Positions 1-13,609 are shown, counted from the stretch's first letter. The stretch is DNA of 64,000 bases from Sapria himalayana (GCA_029783825.1 JAREIK010012400.1:309668-373667); one strand, 5' to 3'. Program-made: numbers and translations. The notes: generated from the sequence alone by a model not told the origin.

Positions 1-241
1 ATAAACAAATAACTAATTAAAATGAATATATTAAATTATAATGAAAACAATAATATTGAGATTTATTATTTATTATTTAGGGTATACTAGTTTAATTTAA
101 ATTAGATTTATCTCACTGATAATTTAATTTGTAATTAATATTTCTATAAAAATAAACTGATAAATAATTAAAATAAAAATTTAAAATTATATTGAATACA
201 AATTTAAATGATTTTTATGATTTATTATTAATGTATACTAG

Positions 242-321
242 TTTAATGGTTTAAGTGTTTAAAGGTTTTGTCGATTTGGTGTTTAGTGATTTATGTTTTT
301 AGGCACTTAGTGGTTTATTTA
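242..321 (+). repeat. Embedded degenerate 8-bp minisatellite block (reference copy)
   Basis: Ten consecutive 8-mers in phase: TTTAATGG, TTTAAGTG, TTTAAAGG, TTTTGTCG, ATTTGGTG, TTTAGTGA, TTTATGTT, TTTAGGCA, CTTAGTGG, TTTATTTA. The same phase is kept in B (616-696, with one extra base at 640), C (1224-1303) and D (about 1815-1894). The consensus is close to TTTAGGNG, which resembles the plant telomere unit TTTAGGG with one added base. It supplies most of the G in the satellite. Confidence 0.8.
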
Positions 322-615
322 TATTATTTAAAAAATAAAATAACAAAAAAAATGTTGTAATTTTTTCTCATTTTCATAGGTTATAACCTTTGATAATATA
401 ATAAAACTTAAAATTTTTGAATTGTGAATACAATCTTTAGTTATATTAATATTAATAATTATATATCATATAAATTCAATATAAACAATTTTATTGATAG
501 ATATATTAATAATGATCAAAAATTAAATTAATAAACTATTAATAATAAGATAGAGATTAATTAATAAACTTTTGATAGATATTATAATTATCCTTTATTA
601 TATAGTTTAAATAGT
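242..615 (+). repeat. Subunit A (short form, no spacer)
   Basis: A of 374 bp. The block of ten 8-mers is at 242-321 and the palindrome core at 379-388 (here CATAGGTTATAACCTTTG). It differs from B, C and D in lacking the roughly 150-200-bp spacer with TTTGTAATTAA that normally precedes the next block. Instead it ends in a stretch resembling GATAGATATTATAATTATC and runs directly into B. A second A subtype, recognisable by AGTGTTTAGCCATTTAG in the block, occurs near 20.35, 24.92, 33.59, 46.22 and 54.48 kb. Confidence 0.85.
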
Positions 616-1223
616 TTTAATGCTTTAAGTATTTAGGGGCTTTTGGGGTTTAGGAGTCTATAGATATAAATGTTTAGGTATTTAGTGATTTATAATTTTT
701 ATTTAAATAATAAAAATATAAAAAATTATTTTTGTGATTATTTATCATTTTAGAAGGTTATAACCTTTGAAAATATAATAATTTTTAAATTTTTTTTCAA
801 AAGTAAAAATAATATTTAGTTATAATAATCTTAATAATTATAAACCATTAAAATTCAATATAAGTAATTTTATTGATAGATATTATAATAATGATCAAAA
901 AATAAATTAATAAATTATAATTAAAAAGATTCATAGTAATTAAAATATAATTTAAAAACCTATTTACAATGATTCAAAATCAATGTAAGATATATTACTA
1001 AATAATAATTTTTTGTTATTTAATTTTTACTTCTTTTTATAAGCTTATATTTTTTTTTGAATAAAAAATAAATTATTAAATTTATATTTGTTTCACTCAT
1101 TATTTATTTTGTACTTAACATGTATATAAAAAATAAACTAATAAATAATTAAAATGAATATTTAAAATTATAATGAATACAAATTAAAATGAGATTTGTG
1201 ATTTATTATATATGGTATACCGG
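616..1223 (+). repeat. Subunit B
   Basis: B of about 608 bp. The block at 616-696 is the most G-rich of the four: in most copies it reads TTTAGGGGGTTTTGGGG followed by TTTAGGAGTC. The palindrome core is at 756-765. The body ends in a spacer with CTCACTCATTATTTATTTTG and TTAACATTTCTATAAAA before C. This subunit holds the LINE insertion site further along the array. Confidence 0.85.
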
Positions 1224-1814
1224 TTTATTGGGTTGATTATTTAAGAGTTTTGTTGTTTAGGAGATTAGCAATTTATGATTTTAGGCATTTTGTGGTTTAT
1301 AGGTTTTATTTAAATAATAAAAATAAAAAAATATTTTTTTAGATTTTTCTGATTTTCAAAGGTTATAACCTTTGAAAATAAGATAATTTTTAAAATTTTT
1401 TGAAATGTGAATACAGTGTATAATTATATTAATCTTACTGATTATATATCATATAAATTCAAATAAACAATTTTATTGATAGATATTATAATAATGATCA
1501 AAAATTAAATTAATAAACTAATAATAAAAATATAAATATTAATTAAAATATATTTAAAAGACGCAAATGATTCAAAATCAAATCAAAATTTATTACTAAA
1601 TAATAATATTTAATTTTTAAATTTTTCATTTTTTTATAAGCTCATATTTTTTTTCTTAAAAATCAATTATTTAAATAATATTTTTCTCACTCGAAATTTA
1701 TTTTGTAATTAATTTTTGTAAAAAATTAAACTATGAATAATTAAAATAAATATTTAAAATTATAATAAATAGACATAAAAATGAGATTTTTTTTCATTAA
1801 GTAGTATATAGATG
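1224..1814 (+). repeat. Subunit C
   Basis: C of about 591 bp. The block at 1224-1303 has units such as TTTATTGG, TTTAGGAG, TTTTGTTG and TTTAGGCA. The palindrome at 1357-1374 is the full 18-bp CAAAGGTTATAACCTTTG. The body contains ACATGACGCAAAATGATTC in most copies, the only recurrent CpG-bearing phrase outside the D block and the C/D spacer. A subtype C2, with GTTGTTTAGGCATTTAACAA, occurs near 10.05 (inverted), 18.99, 27.62, 50.75 and 62.17 kb. Confidence 0.85.
1357..1374. repeat. Conserved 18-bp palindrome (reference copy)
   Basis: CAAAGGTTATAACCTTTG is a perfect 18-bp palindrome in subunit C. Equivalents occur once per subunit throughout the window in both orientations. The core GGTTATAACC is among the best kept G+C-containing words of the satellite. 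In A the left flank is usually CATA, in B GAA, in D CAA. It could be a protein-binding site or a cruciform former; the sequence shows only its conservation. Confidence 0.85.
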
Positions 1815-2560
1815 ATAATAAGGTTATGTATTTAGGTTTTTCGTAGTTTATGAGCTTACTGATTTAAGTAAGCAGGCATTTAATGGTGTATAGGCTTTAT
1901 TAAAAAATGAAATAAAAAAAATATTTTTATTAATTTATATCATATTTTCAAGGTTATAACCCTTGAAAATATTATAATTTTTAAATTTTTTTCAAGAGTG
2001 AATACAATATTTATTTATAATAATCATAATAATTATATATATATAAATTCAATATAAACAATTTTATTGATAGATATTCTAATAATTCTAAAAAATAAAT
2101 TAAAAATCTATAATGAATAAGATTCATATTACTTAAAATATAATATGAAAACCTAAAATGATTCAAAAGCAAGGAAAATGTATTACTAAATAATAATTAT
2201 TTGTTTTGAATTTTTTTTTATTTTAAAAAGTTTATCTATATTTTTTGATGAAAAATTAATTTATATAAATTATATCTATCTAACTCATAATTTATTTTGT
2301 AATTAATATTTATATAAAAATGAACAAATAACTATTTAAAATGAATATTTTAAATTATAATGAAAACAATAATATTGAGATTTATTATTTATTATTTAGG
2401 GTATACTGGTTTAATTTAAATTAGATCTGTCTCAATGATAATTTAATTTGTAATTAATATTTCTATAAAAATAAACTGATAAATAATTAAAATAAAAATT
2501 AAAAATTATACTGAATACAAATTTAAATGATATTTATGATTTATTATTAATGTATACTAG
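1815..2560 (+). repeat. Subunit D (long form, doubled spacer)
   Basis: D of about 746 bp. The block at about 1815-1894 contains a perfect 7-bp-arm hairpin, GCTTACT (1854-1860) and AGTAAGC (1867-1873), formed by drift of neighbouring 8-mers. The palindrome core is near 1952. The tail carries the spacer twice, from about 2284 and again from 2431, so D is about 150 bp longer than B or C. On the strand opposite the array, D has a recurrent open frame of about 60 codons that opens at TTG, judged non-coding (see rejected items). Confidence 0.85.
1854..1873 (+). repeat. D-subunit hairpin
   Basis: Inverted repeat of 7-bp arms around a 6-base loop (GATTTA). It recurs in nearly every D subunit, for example near 4167, 18247, 25892, 30526, 50003 and 58361. 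Some copies have lost one arm, for example near 19612 and 32867 where AAGTAAGGAGG replaces it. No function is implied by the sequence. Confidence 0.7.
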
Positions 2561-5500
2561 TTTAATGGTTTAAGTATTTAGAGGTTTTGTCAGTTTAGGA
2601 GTTTAGTGATTTATGTTTTTAGGCACTTAGTGGTTTATAGGTATTATTTAAACAATAAAATAACAAAAAAAATTTGTAATTTTTTCTCATTTTCATAGGT
2701 TATAACCTTTGAAAATATAATAATATTTAAAATTTTTGAAATGTGAATACAATCTTTAGTTATATTAATATTAATAATTATATATCATATAAATTCAATA
2801 TAAACAATTTTATTGATAGATATATTAATAATGATCAAAAATTAAATTAATAAACTATTAATAATAAGATAGAGATTAATTAATAAACTATTGATAGATA
2901 TTATAGTTATCTTTATTATATAGGTTATATAGGTTTAATGCTTTAAGTATTTATGGGGTTTTGGGGTTTAGGAGTCTATAGATTTAAATGTTTGGGTATT
3001 TAGTGGTATTTAAGTTTTATTTAAATAATAAAATAATAAAAAAAATTATTTTTGTAATTTTTTATCATTTTTGAAGGTTTTACCCTTTGAAAATATATTA
3101 ATTTTAAATTTTTTTTAAAAAGTAAATATAATAATTAGTTATAATAATCTTAATAATTATAAACATTAAAATTTAATATAAGTAATTTTATTTATAGATA
3201 TTATAATAATGATCAAAAAATAAATTAATAAACTATAATTAATAAGATTGATAACAATTAAAATATAATTTCAAAACCTATATCCAAAGATTCAAAATCA
3301 AAGTAAAATATATTACTAAATAATAATTTTTTTTTAATTTTTACTTCTTTTTATAAGCTTATATATATTTTTTTGATTAAAAATAAATTATTAAAAGTAT
3401 ATTTCTCTCACTCATTATTTATTTTGTAATTAACATTTCTATAAAAAATAAACTAATAAATAATTAAAATGAATATTTAAAATTATAATGAATACAAATT
3501 AAAATGAGATTTGTGATTTATTATATATGGTATACCAGTTTATTGGTTTGATTATTTAGGAGTTTGTTGTATTAGGAGTTTAGCAATTTATGTTTTTAGG
3601 CATATTGTGGTTTATAGGTATTATTTAAATAAAAAAAATAAAAAATTTTTTTTTAGATTTTTTCTGATTTTCAAAGGTTATAACCTTTGAAAATAAGATA
3701 ATTTTTAAAATTTTTTGAAATGTGAATACCATGTATAATTATATTAATCTTACTGATTATATATCATATAAATTCAATATAAACAATTTTAATGATAGAT
3801 ATTATAATAATGATCAAAAATTAATTAATAAACTATTAATAAAAATATAAATTTTATTTAAAATATATTTACATGACGCAAAATGATTCAAAATAAAATC
3901 AAAATATATTACTAAATATAATATTTTAATTTTAAATTTTTCCTTATTTTGATAAGCTTATATTTTTTATTAAAAATCAATTATTTAATAATGTTTGTCT
4001 CGCTCGAAATTTATTTTGTAATTAATTTTTGTAAAAAATTAAACTATAAATAATTAAATTAAATATTTAAAATTATAATAAATAGACATAAAAATGAGAT
4101 TTATTATTCAATAAGTAGTATATAGATATTAAAAGGTTATGTATTTAGGGGTTTCGTAGTTTATGAGCTTACTGATTTAAGTAAGGGGGCATTTAATGGT
4201 CTATAGGCTTTATTTAAAAAATGAAATAACAAAAATTATTTTATTATTTTTCTCATATTTTCAAGGTTATAACCCTTGAAAATATAATAATTTTTAAATT
4301 TTTTCAAGAGTGAATACAATATTTATTTATAATAATCATAATAATTATATATAATATAAATTTGATATAAACAATTTTATTGAGAGATATTCTAATAATT
4401 CTCAAAAAATAAATTAAAAATCTATAATGAATAAGATTCATATTACTTAAAATATAATATGAAAACCTAAAATGATTCAATTACAAAGGAAAATGTATTA
4501 CTAAATAATAATTATTTGTTTTAAATTTTTTTTATTTTAAAAAGTTTATCTATACTTTTTTGATGAAAAATAATTTATATAAATTATATCTATCTAACTC
4601 ATAATTTATTTTGTAATTAATATTTATATAAAAATAAACAAATAACTAATTAAAATGAATATTTTAAATTATAATGAAAATAATAACATTGAGATTTATT
4701 ATTTATTATTTAGGGTATACTGGTTTAATTTAAATTAGATCTGTCTCACTGATAATTTAATTTGTAATTAATATTTCTATAAAAATAAACTGATAAATAA
4801 TTAAAATAAAAATTAAAAATTATACTGAATACAAATTTAAATGATATTTATGATTTAATTTTAATGTATACTAGTTTAATGGTTTAAGTATTTAGAGGTT
4901 TTGTCGATTAGGTGTTTAGTGATTTAAGTTTTTAGGCACTTAGTGGTTTATATATATTATTTATAAAATAAAATAACAAAAAAAATGTGGTAATTTTTTC
5001 TCATTTTCATAGGTTATAACCTTTGATAATATAATAATATTTAAAATTTTTGAAATGTGAATACAATCTTTAGTTATATTAATATTAAGAATTATATATC
5101 ATATAAATTCAATATAAACAATTTTATTGATAGATATATTATAATGATCAAAAATTAAATAATAAACTAATTAATAATAAGATAGAGATTAATTAATAAA
5201 CTATTGATAGATATTATAATTATCCTTTATTATATAGGTTATATAGTTTTAATGCTTTAAGTATTTAGGGGCTTTTGGGGTTTAGGAGTCTATAGATTTA
5301 AATGTTTAGGTATTTAGTGATTTATAATTTTTATTTAAATAATAAAATTATAAAAAATTATTTTTGTGATTTTTATCATTTTGAAGGTTATAACCTTTGA
5401 AAATATAATAATTTTTAAATTTTTTTTCAAAAGTAAAAATAATATTTAGTTATAATAATCTTAATAATTATAAACCATTAAAATTCAATATAAGTAATTT

Positions 5501-7280
5501 TATTGATAGATATTATAATAATGATCAAAAAATAAATTAATAAACTATAATTAATAAGATTGATAGTAATTAAAATATAATTTAAAAACCTATTTACAAT
5601 GATTCAAAATCAATGTAAGATATATTACTAAATAATAATTTTTGTTATTTAATTTTTACTTCTTTTTATAAGCTTATATTTTTTTTTGAATAAAAAATAA
5701 ATTATTAAATTTATATTTGTTTCACTCATTATTTATTTTGAACTTAACATGTATATAAAAAATAAACTAATAAATAATTAAAATGAATATTTAAAATTAT
5801 AATGAATACAAATTAAAATGAGATTTGTGATTTATTATATATGGTATACCGGTTTATTGGTTCGATTATTTAAGAGTTTTGTAGTTTAGGAGATTAGCAA
5901 TTTATGATTTTAGGCATTTTGTGGTTTATAGGTTTTATTTAAATAATAAAAATAAAAAAATATTTTTTTAGATTTTTTCTGATTTTCAAAGGTTATATGA
6001 CCTTTAAAAATAATATAATTTTTAAAATTTTTTGAAATGTGAATACCATGTATAATTATATTAATCTTACTGATTATATATCATATAAATTCAATATAAA
6101 CAATTTTAATGATAGAAATTATAATAATGATCAAAAATTAAATTAATAAGCTATTTATAAAATTATAAATTTTAATCAAAATATATTTACATGATGCAAA
6201 ATGATTCAAAATCAAATCAAAATATATTACTAAATAATAATATTTAATTTTTAAATTTTTCCTTCTTTTTATAAGCTTATATTTTTTTTTATTAAAAATA
6301 TATTATTTAAATAATGTTTGACTCGCTCGAACTTTATTTTGTAATTAATTTTTGTAAAAAATTAAACAATAAATAATTAAATTAAATATTTAAAATTATA
6401 ATAAATATTCTTAAAAATGAGATTTATTATTCATTAAGTAGTATATAGATATTAAAAGGTTTATGTATTTAGGGGTTTCATAGTTTATGAGCTTACTGAT
6501 TTAAGTAAGCTGGCATTTAATGGTCTATAGGCTTTATTTAAAAATTGAAATAACAAAAATTTATTTTTATTATTTTTTCTCATATTTTCAAGGTTATAAC
6601 CTTTCAAAATATTATAATTTTTAAATTTTTTTCAAGAGTGAATACAATATTTATTTATAATAATCATAATAATTAAATCTAATATAAATTAGATATAAAC
6701 AATTTTTTTGAGAGATATTCTAATAATCAATAAAAAAATAAATAAAAATCTATAATGAATAAGATTCATATTACTTAAAATATAATATGAAAACCTAAAA
6801 TGATTCAAAAGCAAAGGAAAATGTATTACCAAATAATATTTATTTGTTTTGAAATTTTTTTTTCTTTTAAAAAGTTTATCTATATTTTTTTGATGAAAAA
6901 TAATTTATATAAATTATATCTATTTAACTCATAATTTATTTTGTAATTAATATTTATATAAAAATATATAAATAAATAATTAAATTGAATATTTTAAATT
7001 ATAATGAAAATAATAATATTGAGATTTATTATTTATTATTTAGGGTATATTGGTTTAATTTAAATTAGATTTGTCTCACTGATAATTTAATTTGTAATTA
7101 ATATTTCTATAAAAATAAACTGATAAATAATTAAAATAAAAATTAAAAATTATACTGAATACAAATTTAAATGATATTTATGATTTATTATTAAGGTATA
7201 CTAGTTTAAATGTTTATGTATTTAGAGGTTTTGTCGTTTAGGAGTTTAGTGATTTATGTTTTTAGGCACTTAGTGGGTTA

Positions 7281-7300
7281 TATATATTATCAAAATAAAT
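7281..7300. other. Left inversion breakpoint
   Basis: Plus-oriented A text (CACTTAGTGGGTTATATATATTAT) stops at about 7290. It is followed by CAAAATAAATTTCGAGC, the reverse complement of the spacer between C and D. There is no inserted sequence and no obvious microhomology beyond A/T bases. Confidence 0.85.
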
Positions 7301-9941
7301 TTCGAGCTAGACAAACATTATTTAAATAATTGATTTATAATAAAAAAAAATATAAGCTTATAAAAAGAAGAAAAAATTTAAAATTTAAAAATTATTAATT
7401 AGTAATATATTTTGATTTGATTTTGAATCATTTTGCGTCATGTAAAGATAGTTTAATTAATATTTATATTTTTATTAATAGTTTATTAATTTAATTTTTG
7501 ATCATTATTATAATATCTATCATTAAAATTGTTTATATTGAATTTATTTGATATATAATCAGTAATATTAATATAATTATACATGGTATTCACATTTCAA
7601 AAAATATTAAAAATTATCATTTTTTCAAAGGTTATAACCTTTGAAAATCAAAAAAAAATCTAAAAAAAAATTTCTAATTTTTATTATTTAAGTAAAATCT
7701 ATAAACCACAATATGCCTAAAAACATAAATTGCTAAACTCCTAAATAATCAAACCGATAAACCGGTATTCCATATATAATAAATCACAAATCTCATTTTA
7801 ATTTGTATTCATTATAATTTTAAATATTCATTTTAATTATTATTAGTTTATTTTTGATAGAAAATTTAATTACAAAGTAAATAATGAGTGAGACAAATAT
7901 AATTTTAATAATTTATTTTTGATTCAAAAAAAAATCTAAGCTTATAAAAAGAAGTAAAAATTTAAAAACAAAAAATTATTATTTAGTAATATATTTTACT
8001 TTGATTTTGAATCATTGTATATAGGTTTTTAAATTATATTTTAATAACTATCAATCATATTAATAATAGTTTATTAATTTATTTTTTGATCATTATTATA
8101 ATATCTATCAATAAAATTACTTATATTGAATTTTAATGTTTTATAATTATTAAAATTATTATAACTGAATATTATTTTTACTTTTGAAAAAAAATTTAAA
8201 ATTATTATATTTTCAAAGGTTATAACCTTCAAATATGATAAAAAATTTCAAAAATAATATTTTATATTTTTATTTTTTAAATAAAAATTATAAATCACTA
8301 AATACTTAAACTTTTAAATCTATAGACTCCTAAACCCCAAAACCCCCTAAATACTTAAAGCATTAAACCTATATAACCTATATAATATATGATAATTATA
8401 ATATCTATCAATAGTTTTTTAATTAATCTCAATCTTATTATTAATAGTTTATTAATTTAATTTTTGATCATTATTAATATATCTATCAATAAAATTGTTT
8501 AAATTGAATTTAAATGATATATTTTTATTAATATTAATATAACTAGAGATTGTATTCACATTTTATAAAATTTTAAATATTATTATATTTTCAAAGGTTA
8601 TAACCTATGAAAATGATAAAAAATTGCAAATATTTTTTTGTTATTTTATTATTTAAATAATACCTATAAACCACTAAGTGCCTAAAAACATAAATCACTA
8701 AACTCCTAAACTATAAAACCTCTAAATACTTAAACCATTAAACTAGTATACATTAATAATAAATCATAAATATCATTTAAATTTGTATTCAGTATAATTT
8801 TTAATTTTTATTTTAATTATTTATTAGTTTATTTTTATAGAAATATTAATTACAAATTAAAGTATCACTGAGACAGATCTAATTTAAATTATACCAGTAT
8901 ACCCTATATAATAAATAGTAAATCTCAATATTATTGTTTTCATTATAATTTAAAATATTAATTTTAATTATTTATTTTTTTATTTTTATATAAATATTAA
9001 TTACAAAATAAATTTTAAGTTAGATAGATATAATTTATATAAATTAATTTTCATCAAAAATATATAGATAACTTTTTGAAAGAAAAAAAAATTTCAAAAC
9101 AAATAATTATTATTTGGTAATACATTTTCCTTTGCTTTTGAATCATTTTAGGTTTTCATATTATATTTTAAGTAATATGAATCTAAATCATTATAGATTT
9201 TTAATTTATTTTTTTTGATTTATCAGAATATCTATCAATATAATTGATTATATTGAATTTATATTATATTTAATTATTATGATTATTATAAATAAATATT
9301 GTATTCACTCTTTAAAAAAATTTATAAATTATTATATCTTCAAGGATTATAACCTTGAAAATATGAGATAAAATAATAAAAATAAATTTTTTGTTAATTC
9401 ATTTTTAAAATAAAGCATATAGACTATTAAATGCCTGCTTACTTAAATCAGTTAGCTCATAAACCCTAAACCCCGTAAATACATAAACCCTTTAACATCT
9501 ATATACTACTTAATGAATAATAAATCTCATTTTTTGTCTATTTATTATAATTTTAAATATTCAATTTAATTATTTATAGTTTGATTTTTTACATAAATTA
9601 ATTACAAAATAAATTTCGAGCGAAACAAACATTATTTAAATAATTGATTTTTAATTAAAAAAATATAAGCTAATAAAAAGAAGAAAAATTTAAAAATTAA
9701 ATAGAATTATTTAGTATTATATTTTAATTTTATTTTGAATCATTTTGAGTCATGTAAATATATTTTAAGTAATATTTATATTTTTATTAATAGTTTATAA
9801 ATTTAATTTTTGATCATTATTATAATATCTATCATTAAATTTGTTTATATTGAATTTATATGATATATAATTAGTAAGATTAATATAATTATACATGGTA
9901 TTCACATTTCAAAAAATTTTAAAAATTATCTTATTTTCAAA

Positions 9942-11291
9942 GGTTATAACCTTTGAAAATCCGAAAAAATCTAAAAAAAAAATTTTTTATTTTTTTTATT
10001 TAGATAAAACCTATAAACCATAAAATGCCTAAAAACATAAATTGTTAAATGCCTAAACAACAAAACTCCTAAATAATCAAAACAATAAACCGGTATACCA
10101 TTTATAATAAATCACAAATTTCATTTTAATTTGTATTATTTATAATTTTAAATATTCATTTTAAATATTTATCAATTTATTTTATATAGAAATGTTAATT
10201 ACAAATTAAATTTTCAGTGGACAGATCTAATTTAAATTAAACTGGTATACCCTAAATAATAAATAATAAATCTTAATATTATCGTTTTCATTATAATTTG
10301 AAATATTCATTTTAATTAGTCATTTGTTTATTTTTATATAAATATTAATTACAAAATAAATTATGAGTTAGATAGATATAATTTATATAAATTATTTTTG
10401 ATCCAAAATGTATAGATAAACTTTTTAAAAGAAAAGAGATTTTCAAATCAAATAATTATTATTTACTAATACATTTTCCTTTGCTTTTGAATCATTTTAG
10501 GTTTTCATATTATATTTTAAGTAATATGAATCATATTCATTATAGATTTTTAATTTATTTTTTTACATTTATTAGAATATCTATCAATAAAATTGATTAT
10601 ATTGAATTATTATTATATATAATTATTATGATTATAATAAATAAATATTGTATTCAATTTTGAAAAAAATTTAAAAATTAATATTTTTTCAATGGTTATA
10701 ACCTTCAAAATATGATAAAAAATAATAAAATTAATTTTTTTGTTATTTCATTTTTTAAATAAAGTCTATAGACCTTTAAATGCCTACTTACTTAAATCAG
10801 TATGCTCATAAACCCCGAAACCCATAAATACATAAACACTTTAACATCTATATACTACTTAATGAATAATAAATCTCATTTTTATGTCTATTTATAATAT
10901 TTTTAAATATTCAATTTAATTATTTATAGTTTAACTTTTTACAAAAATTAATTAGAAAATAAATTTTGAGTGAGACAAACATTATTTAAATAATTGATTT
11001 TTTTTAAAAAAATATAAGCTTATAAAAAAAGGAAAATTTTAAAAATTAAATATTATTATTTAGTAATATATTTTGATTTGATTTTGAATCATTTTGCATC
11101 ATATAAATAATTTTTGATTAAAATTTATAATTTTATAAATAGCTTATTAATTTAATTTTTGATCATTATTCTAATTTCTATCATTAAAATTGTTTATATT
11201 GAATTTATTTGATATATAATCAGCAAGATTAATAAAATTATACATGGTCTTCTTATTTCAAAAAATTATAAATATTATCATATTTTCAAAG
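9942..11291 (-). repeat. Short two-subunit HOR variant (D-C), inverted copy
   Basis: Here C is followed directly by D, skipping B and A, which gives a 1349-bp repeat instead of about 2315. The D-to-C join lies in the spacer near 10160-10215, where the D-to-A spacer (with GTCCACTGAAAATTTAATT on the minus strand) passes into the B-to-C spacer. It shares private variants with the copies at 18.84 and 50.60 kb. Confidence 0.8.
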
Positions 11292-13609
11292 GTTATAACG
11301 TTTGAAAATCAAAAAAAAATCTAAGAAATTATTTTTTTATTTTTATTATTTAAGTAAAATCTATAAACCACAATATGCCTAAAAACATTAATTGCTAAAC
11401 TCCTAAAGAAAAAAACTCCTAAATAATCAAACCAATAAACAAGTATACCATATATAATAAATCATAAATCTCATTTAAATTTCTATTCATTATAATTTTA
11501 AATATTCATTTTAATTATTTATTAGATTATTTTTTATATAAATTTTAATTACAAAGTAAATAATGAGTGAGACAAATATAATTTTAATAATTTATTTTTT
11601 ATTCAAAATAAAAATATATAAGCTTATAAAAAGAAGTAAAAATTTTAAAACAAAAATTATTATTTAGTAATATATATTACTTTGATTTTGAATCATTGTA
11701 TATAGGTTTTGAAATTATATTTTAATAACTATCAACCTTATTAATAATAGTTTATTAATATATATTTTTTTATTATTATAATATCTATCAATAAAATTAC
11801 TTACATTGAATTTTAATGTTTTATAATTATTAATATTATTATAACTAAATATTATTTTTACTTTTGAAAAAAAATTTAAAAATTATTATATTTTCAAAGG
11901 TTATAACCTTCAAAAATGATAAAAAATCTCAAAAATAATTTTTTATATTTTTATTTTTTAAATAAAAATTGTAAAACACTAAATACTTAAACTTTTAAAT
12001 CTATAGTCTCCTAAACACAAAAACCCACTAAATACTTAAAGCATTAAAGCTATATAACCTATATAATAAATGATAATTATAATATCTATCAATAATTTAT
12101 TAATTAATCTCTATCTTATTATTAATAGTTTATTAATTTAATTTTTGATCATTATTAAAATATCTATCAATAAAATTGTTTAAATTGAATTTAAATGATA
12201 TATTTTTATTAATATTAATATAACTAGAGATTTTATTCACATTTCAAAAAATTTTAAATAATATTATATTTTCAAAGGTTATAACCTATAAAATGATAAA
12301 AAATTGCAAATTTTTTTTTTGTTATTTTATTATTTAAATAATACCTATAACCCACTAAATGCATAAAAACATAAATCACTAAACTCCTAAATGATAAAAC
12401 CTCTAAATACTTAAACCATTAAACTAGTATACATTAATAATAAATCATAAATATCATTTAAATTTGTATTCAGTATAATTTTTAATTTTTATATTAATTA
12501 TTTATCTGTTTATTTTTATGGATATATTAATTAAAAATTAAATTATAGTGAGACAGATCTAATTAAATTAGACGAGTATACCCTAAATAATAAATAATAA
12601 ATCTCAATATTATTGTATTCATTATAATTTAAAATATTCATTTTAATTATTTATTTGTTTATTTTTATATAAATATTAATTACAAAATAAATTTTGAGCT
12701 AGATAGATTTAATTTATATCTATTATTTTTAATCAAAAAAATATAGATAAACTTTTTAAAATAAAAAAAAATTTCAAAACAAATAATTATTTTTTGGTAA
12801 AACATTTTCCTTTGTTATTGAATCTTTTTAGATTTTCATATTATATTTTAAGTAATATGAATCTAAATCATTATAGCTTTTTAATTTATTTTTTTTGATT
12901 TATCAGAATATCTATCAATAAAATTGATTATATTCAATTTATATTATATTTAATTATATTGATTATTATAAATAAATATTGTATTCACTCTTTAAAAAAG
13001 TTAAAAATTATTATATTTTCAAGGATTATAACCTTCAAAATATGAGATAAAATAATAAAAATAAATTTTTTGTTAATTCATTTTTTAAATAAAGCATATA
13101 GACCATTAAATGCCTGCTTACTTAAATCAGTTAGCTCATAAACCCTAAAACCCTTAAATACATAAACCCTTTAACATCTATAAACTACTTAATGAATAAT
13201 AAATCTCATTTTTTGTCTATTTATTATAATGTTAAATTTTCAATTTAATTATTTATAGTTTAATTTTTTACATAAAATAATTACAAAAATAAATTTCGAA
13301 CGAAACAAACATTATTTAAATAATTGATTTTTAAATAAAAAAAAATATAAGTTAATAAAAAGAAATAATATTTTAAAAATTAAATATTATTATTTAGTAA
13401 TATATTTTGATTTTATTTTGAATCATTTTGCGTCATATAAATATAATTTAAGTAAAATTTATATATATATTAATAGTTTATAAATTTAATTTTTGATCAT
13501 TATTATAATATCTATCATTAAAATTGTTTATATTGAATTTATATGACATATAATTAGTAAGATTAATATAATTATAAATGGTATTCACATTTCAAAAAAT
13601 TTTAAAAAT

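Larger units (their letters stand above)
242..2560 (+). repeat. Reference higher-order repeat copy (A-B-C-D)
   Basis: One complete 2319-bp unit, used here to define the subunits. Each subunit is counted from the first 8-mer of its T/G-rich block to the base before the next such block. The four subunits are clearly homologous: they share block, palindrome, the body phrase around GATAGATATTATAATAATGATC, the phrase TTACTAAATAATAAT and a spacer phrase TTTGTAATTAA. They are diverged enough to be told apart everywhere in the window. This is the usual signature of a satellite that became a higher-order repeat and was then amplified as a block. Confidence 0.9.
1..7290 (+). repeat. Satellite array, plus orientation, left segment
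   Basis: Tandem four-subunit HOR. The GGTTATAACC palindrome core or its worn equivalent starts at A 379, B 756, C 1361, D 1952; A 2698, B 3076 (worn), C 3676, D 4265; A 5012, B 5386, C 5991 (worn), D 6592. The A-to-A period is therefore 2319 and then 2314 bp. Positions 1-241 are the tail of a D subunit. HOR copies run 242-2560, 2561-4874 and 4875-7204, and a fourth breaks off inside A at 7290. No coding potential beyond chance short frames. Read directly from the repeating text; no database match to a named satellite family was possible. Confidence 0.93.

Noticed and set aside
242..321. True interstitial telomere array
   Set aside because: The unit is 8 bp and degenerate, and exact TTTAGGG tandem copies are absent. 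Resemblance to the telomere unit is noted only as a possible origin.
632..656. G-quadruplex in the B block (TTTAGGGGGTTTTGGGGTTTAGGAG)
   Set aside because: Only two runs of three or more G within reach; a canonical four-run quadruplex is not possible in one strand of one block.
1..7290. CRISPR-like array from the evenly spaced palindrome
   Set aside because: Spacings are 377-746 bp and the intervening text is itself repetitive; composition and the LINE indicate a plant nuclear genome.
10481..10663. Open frames of 60-91 codons in D subunits as possible genes
   Set aside because: They recur only as part of the tandem repeat, start at TTG, have extreme Ile/Tyr/Asn composition and no domain, and several copies carry stops or length changes. 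Best explained as chance frames in satellite DNA.
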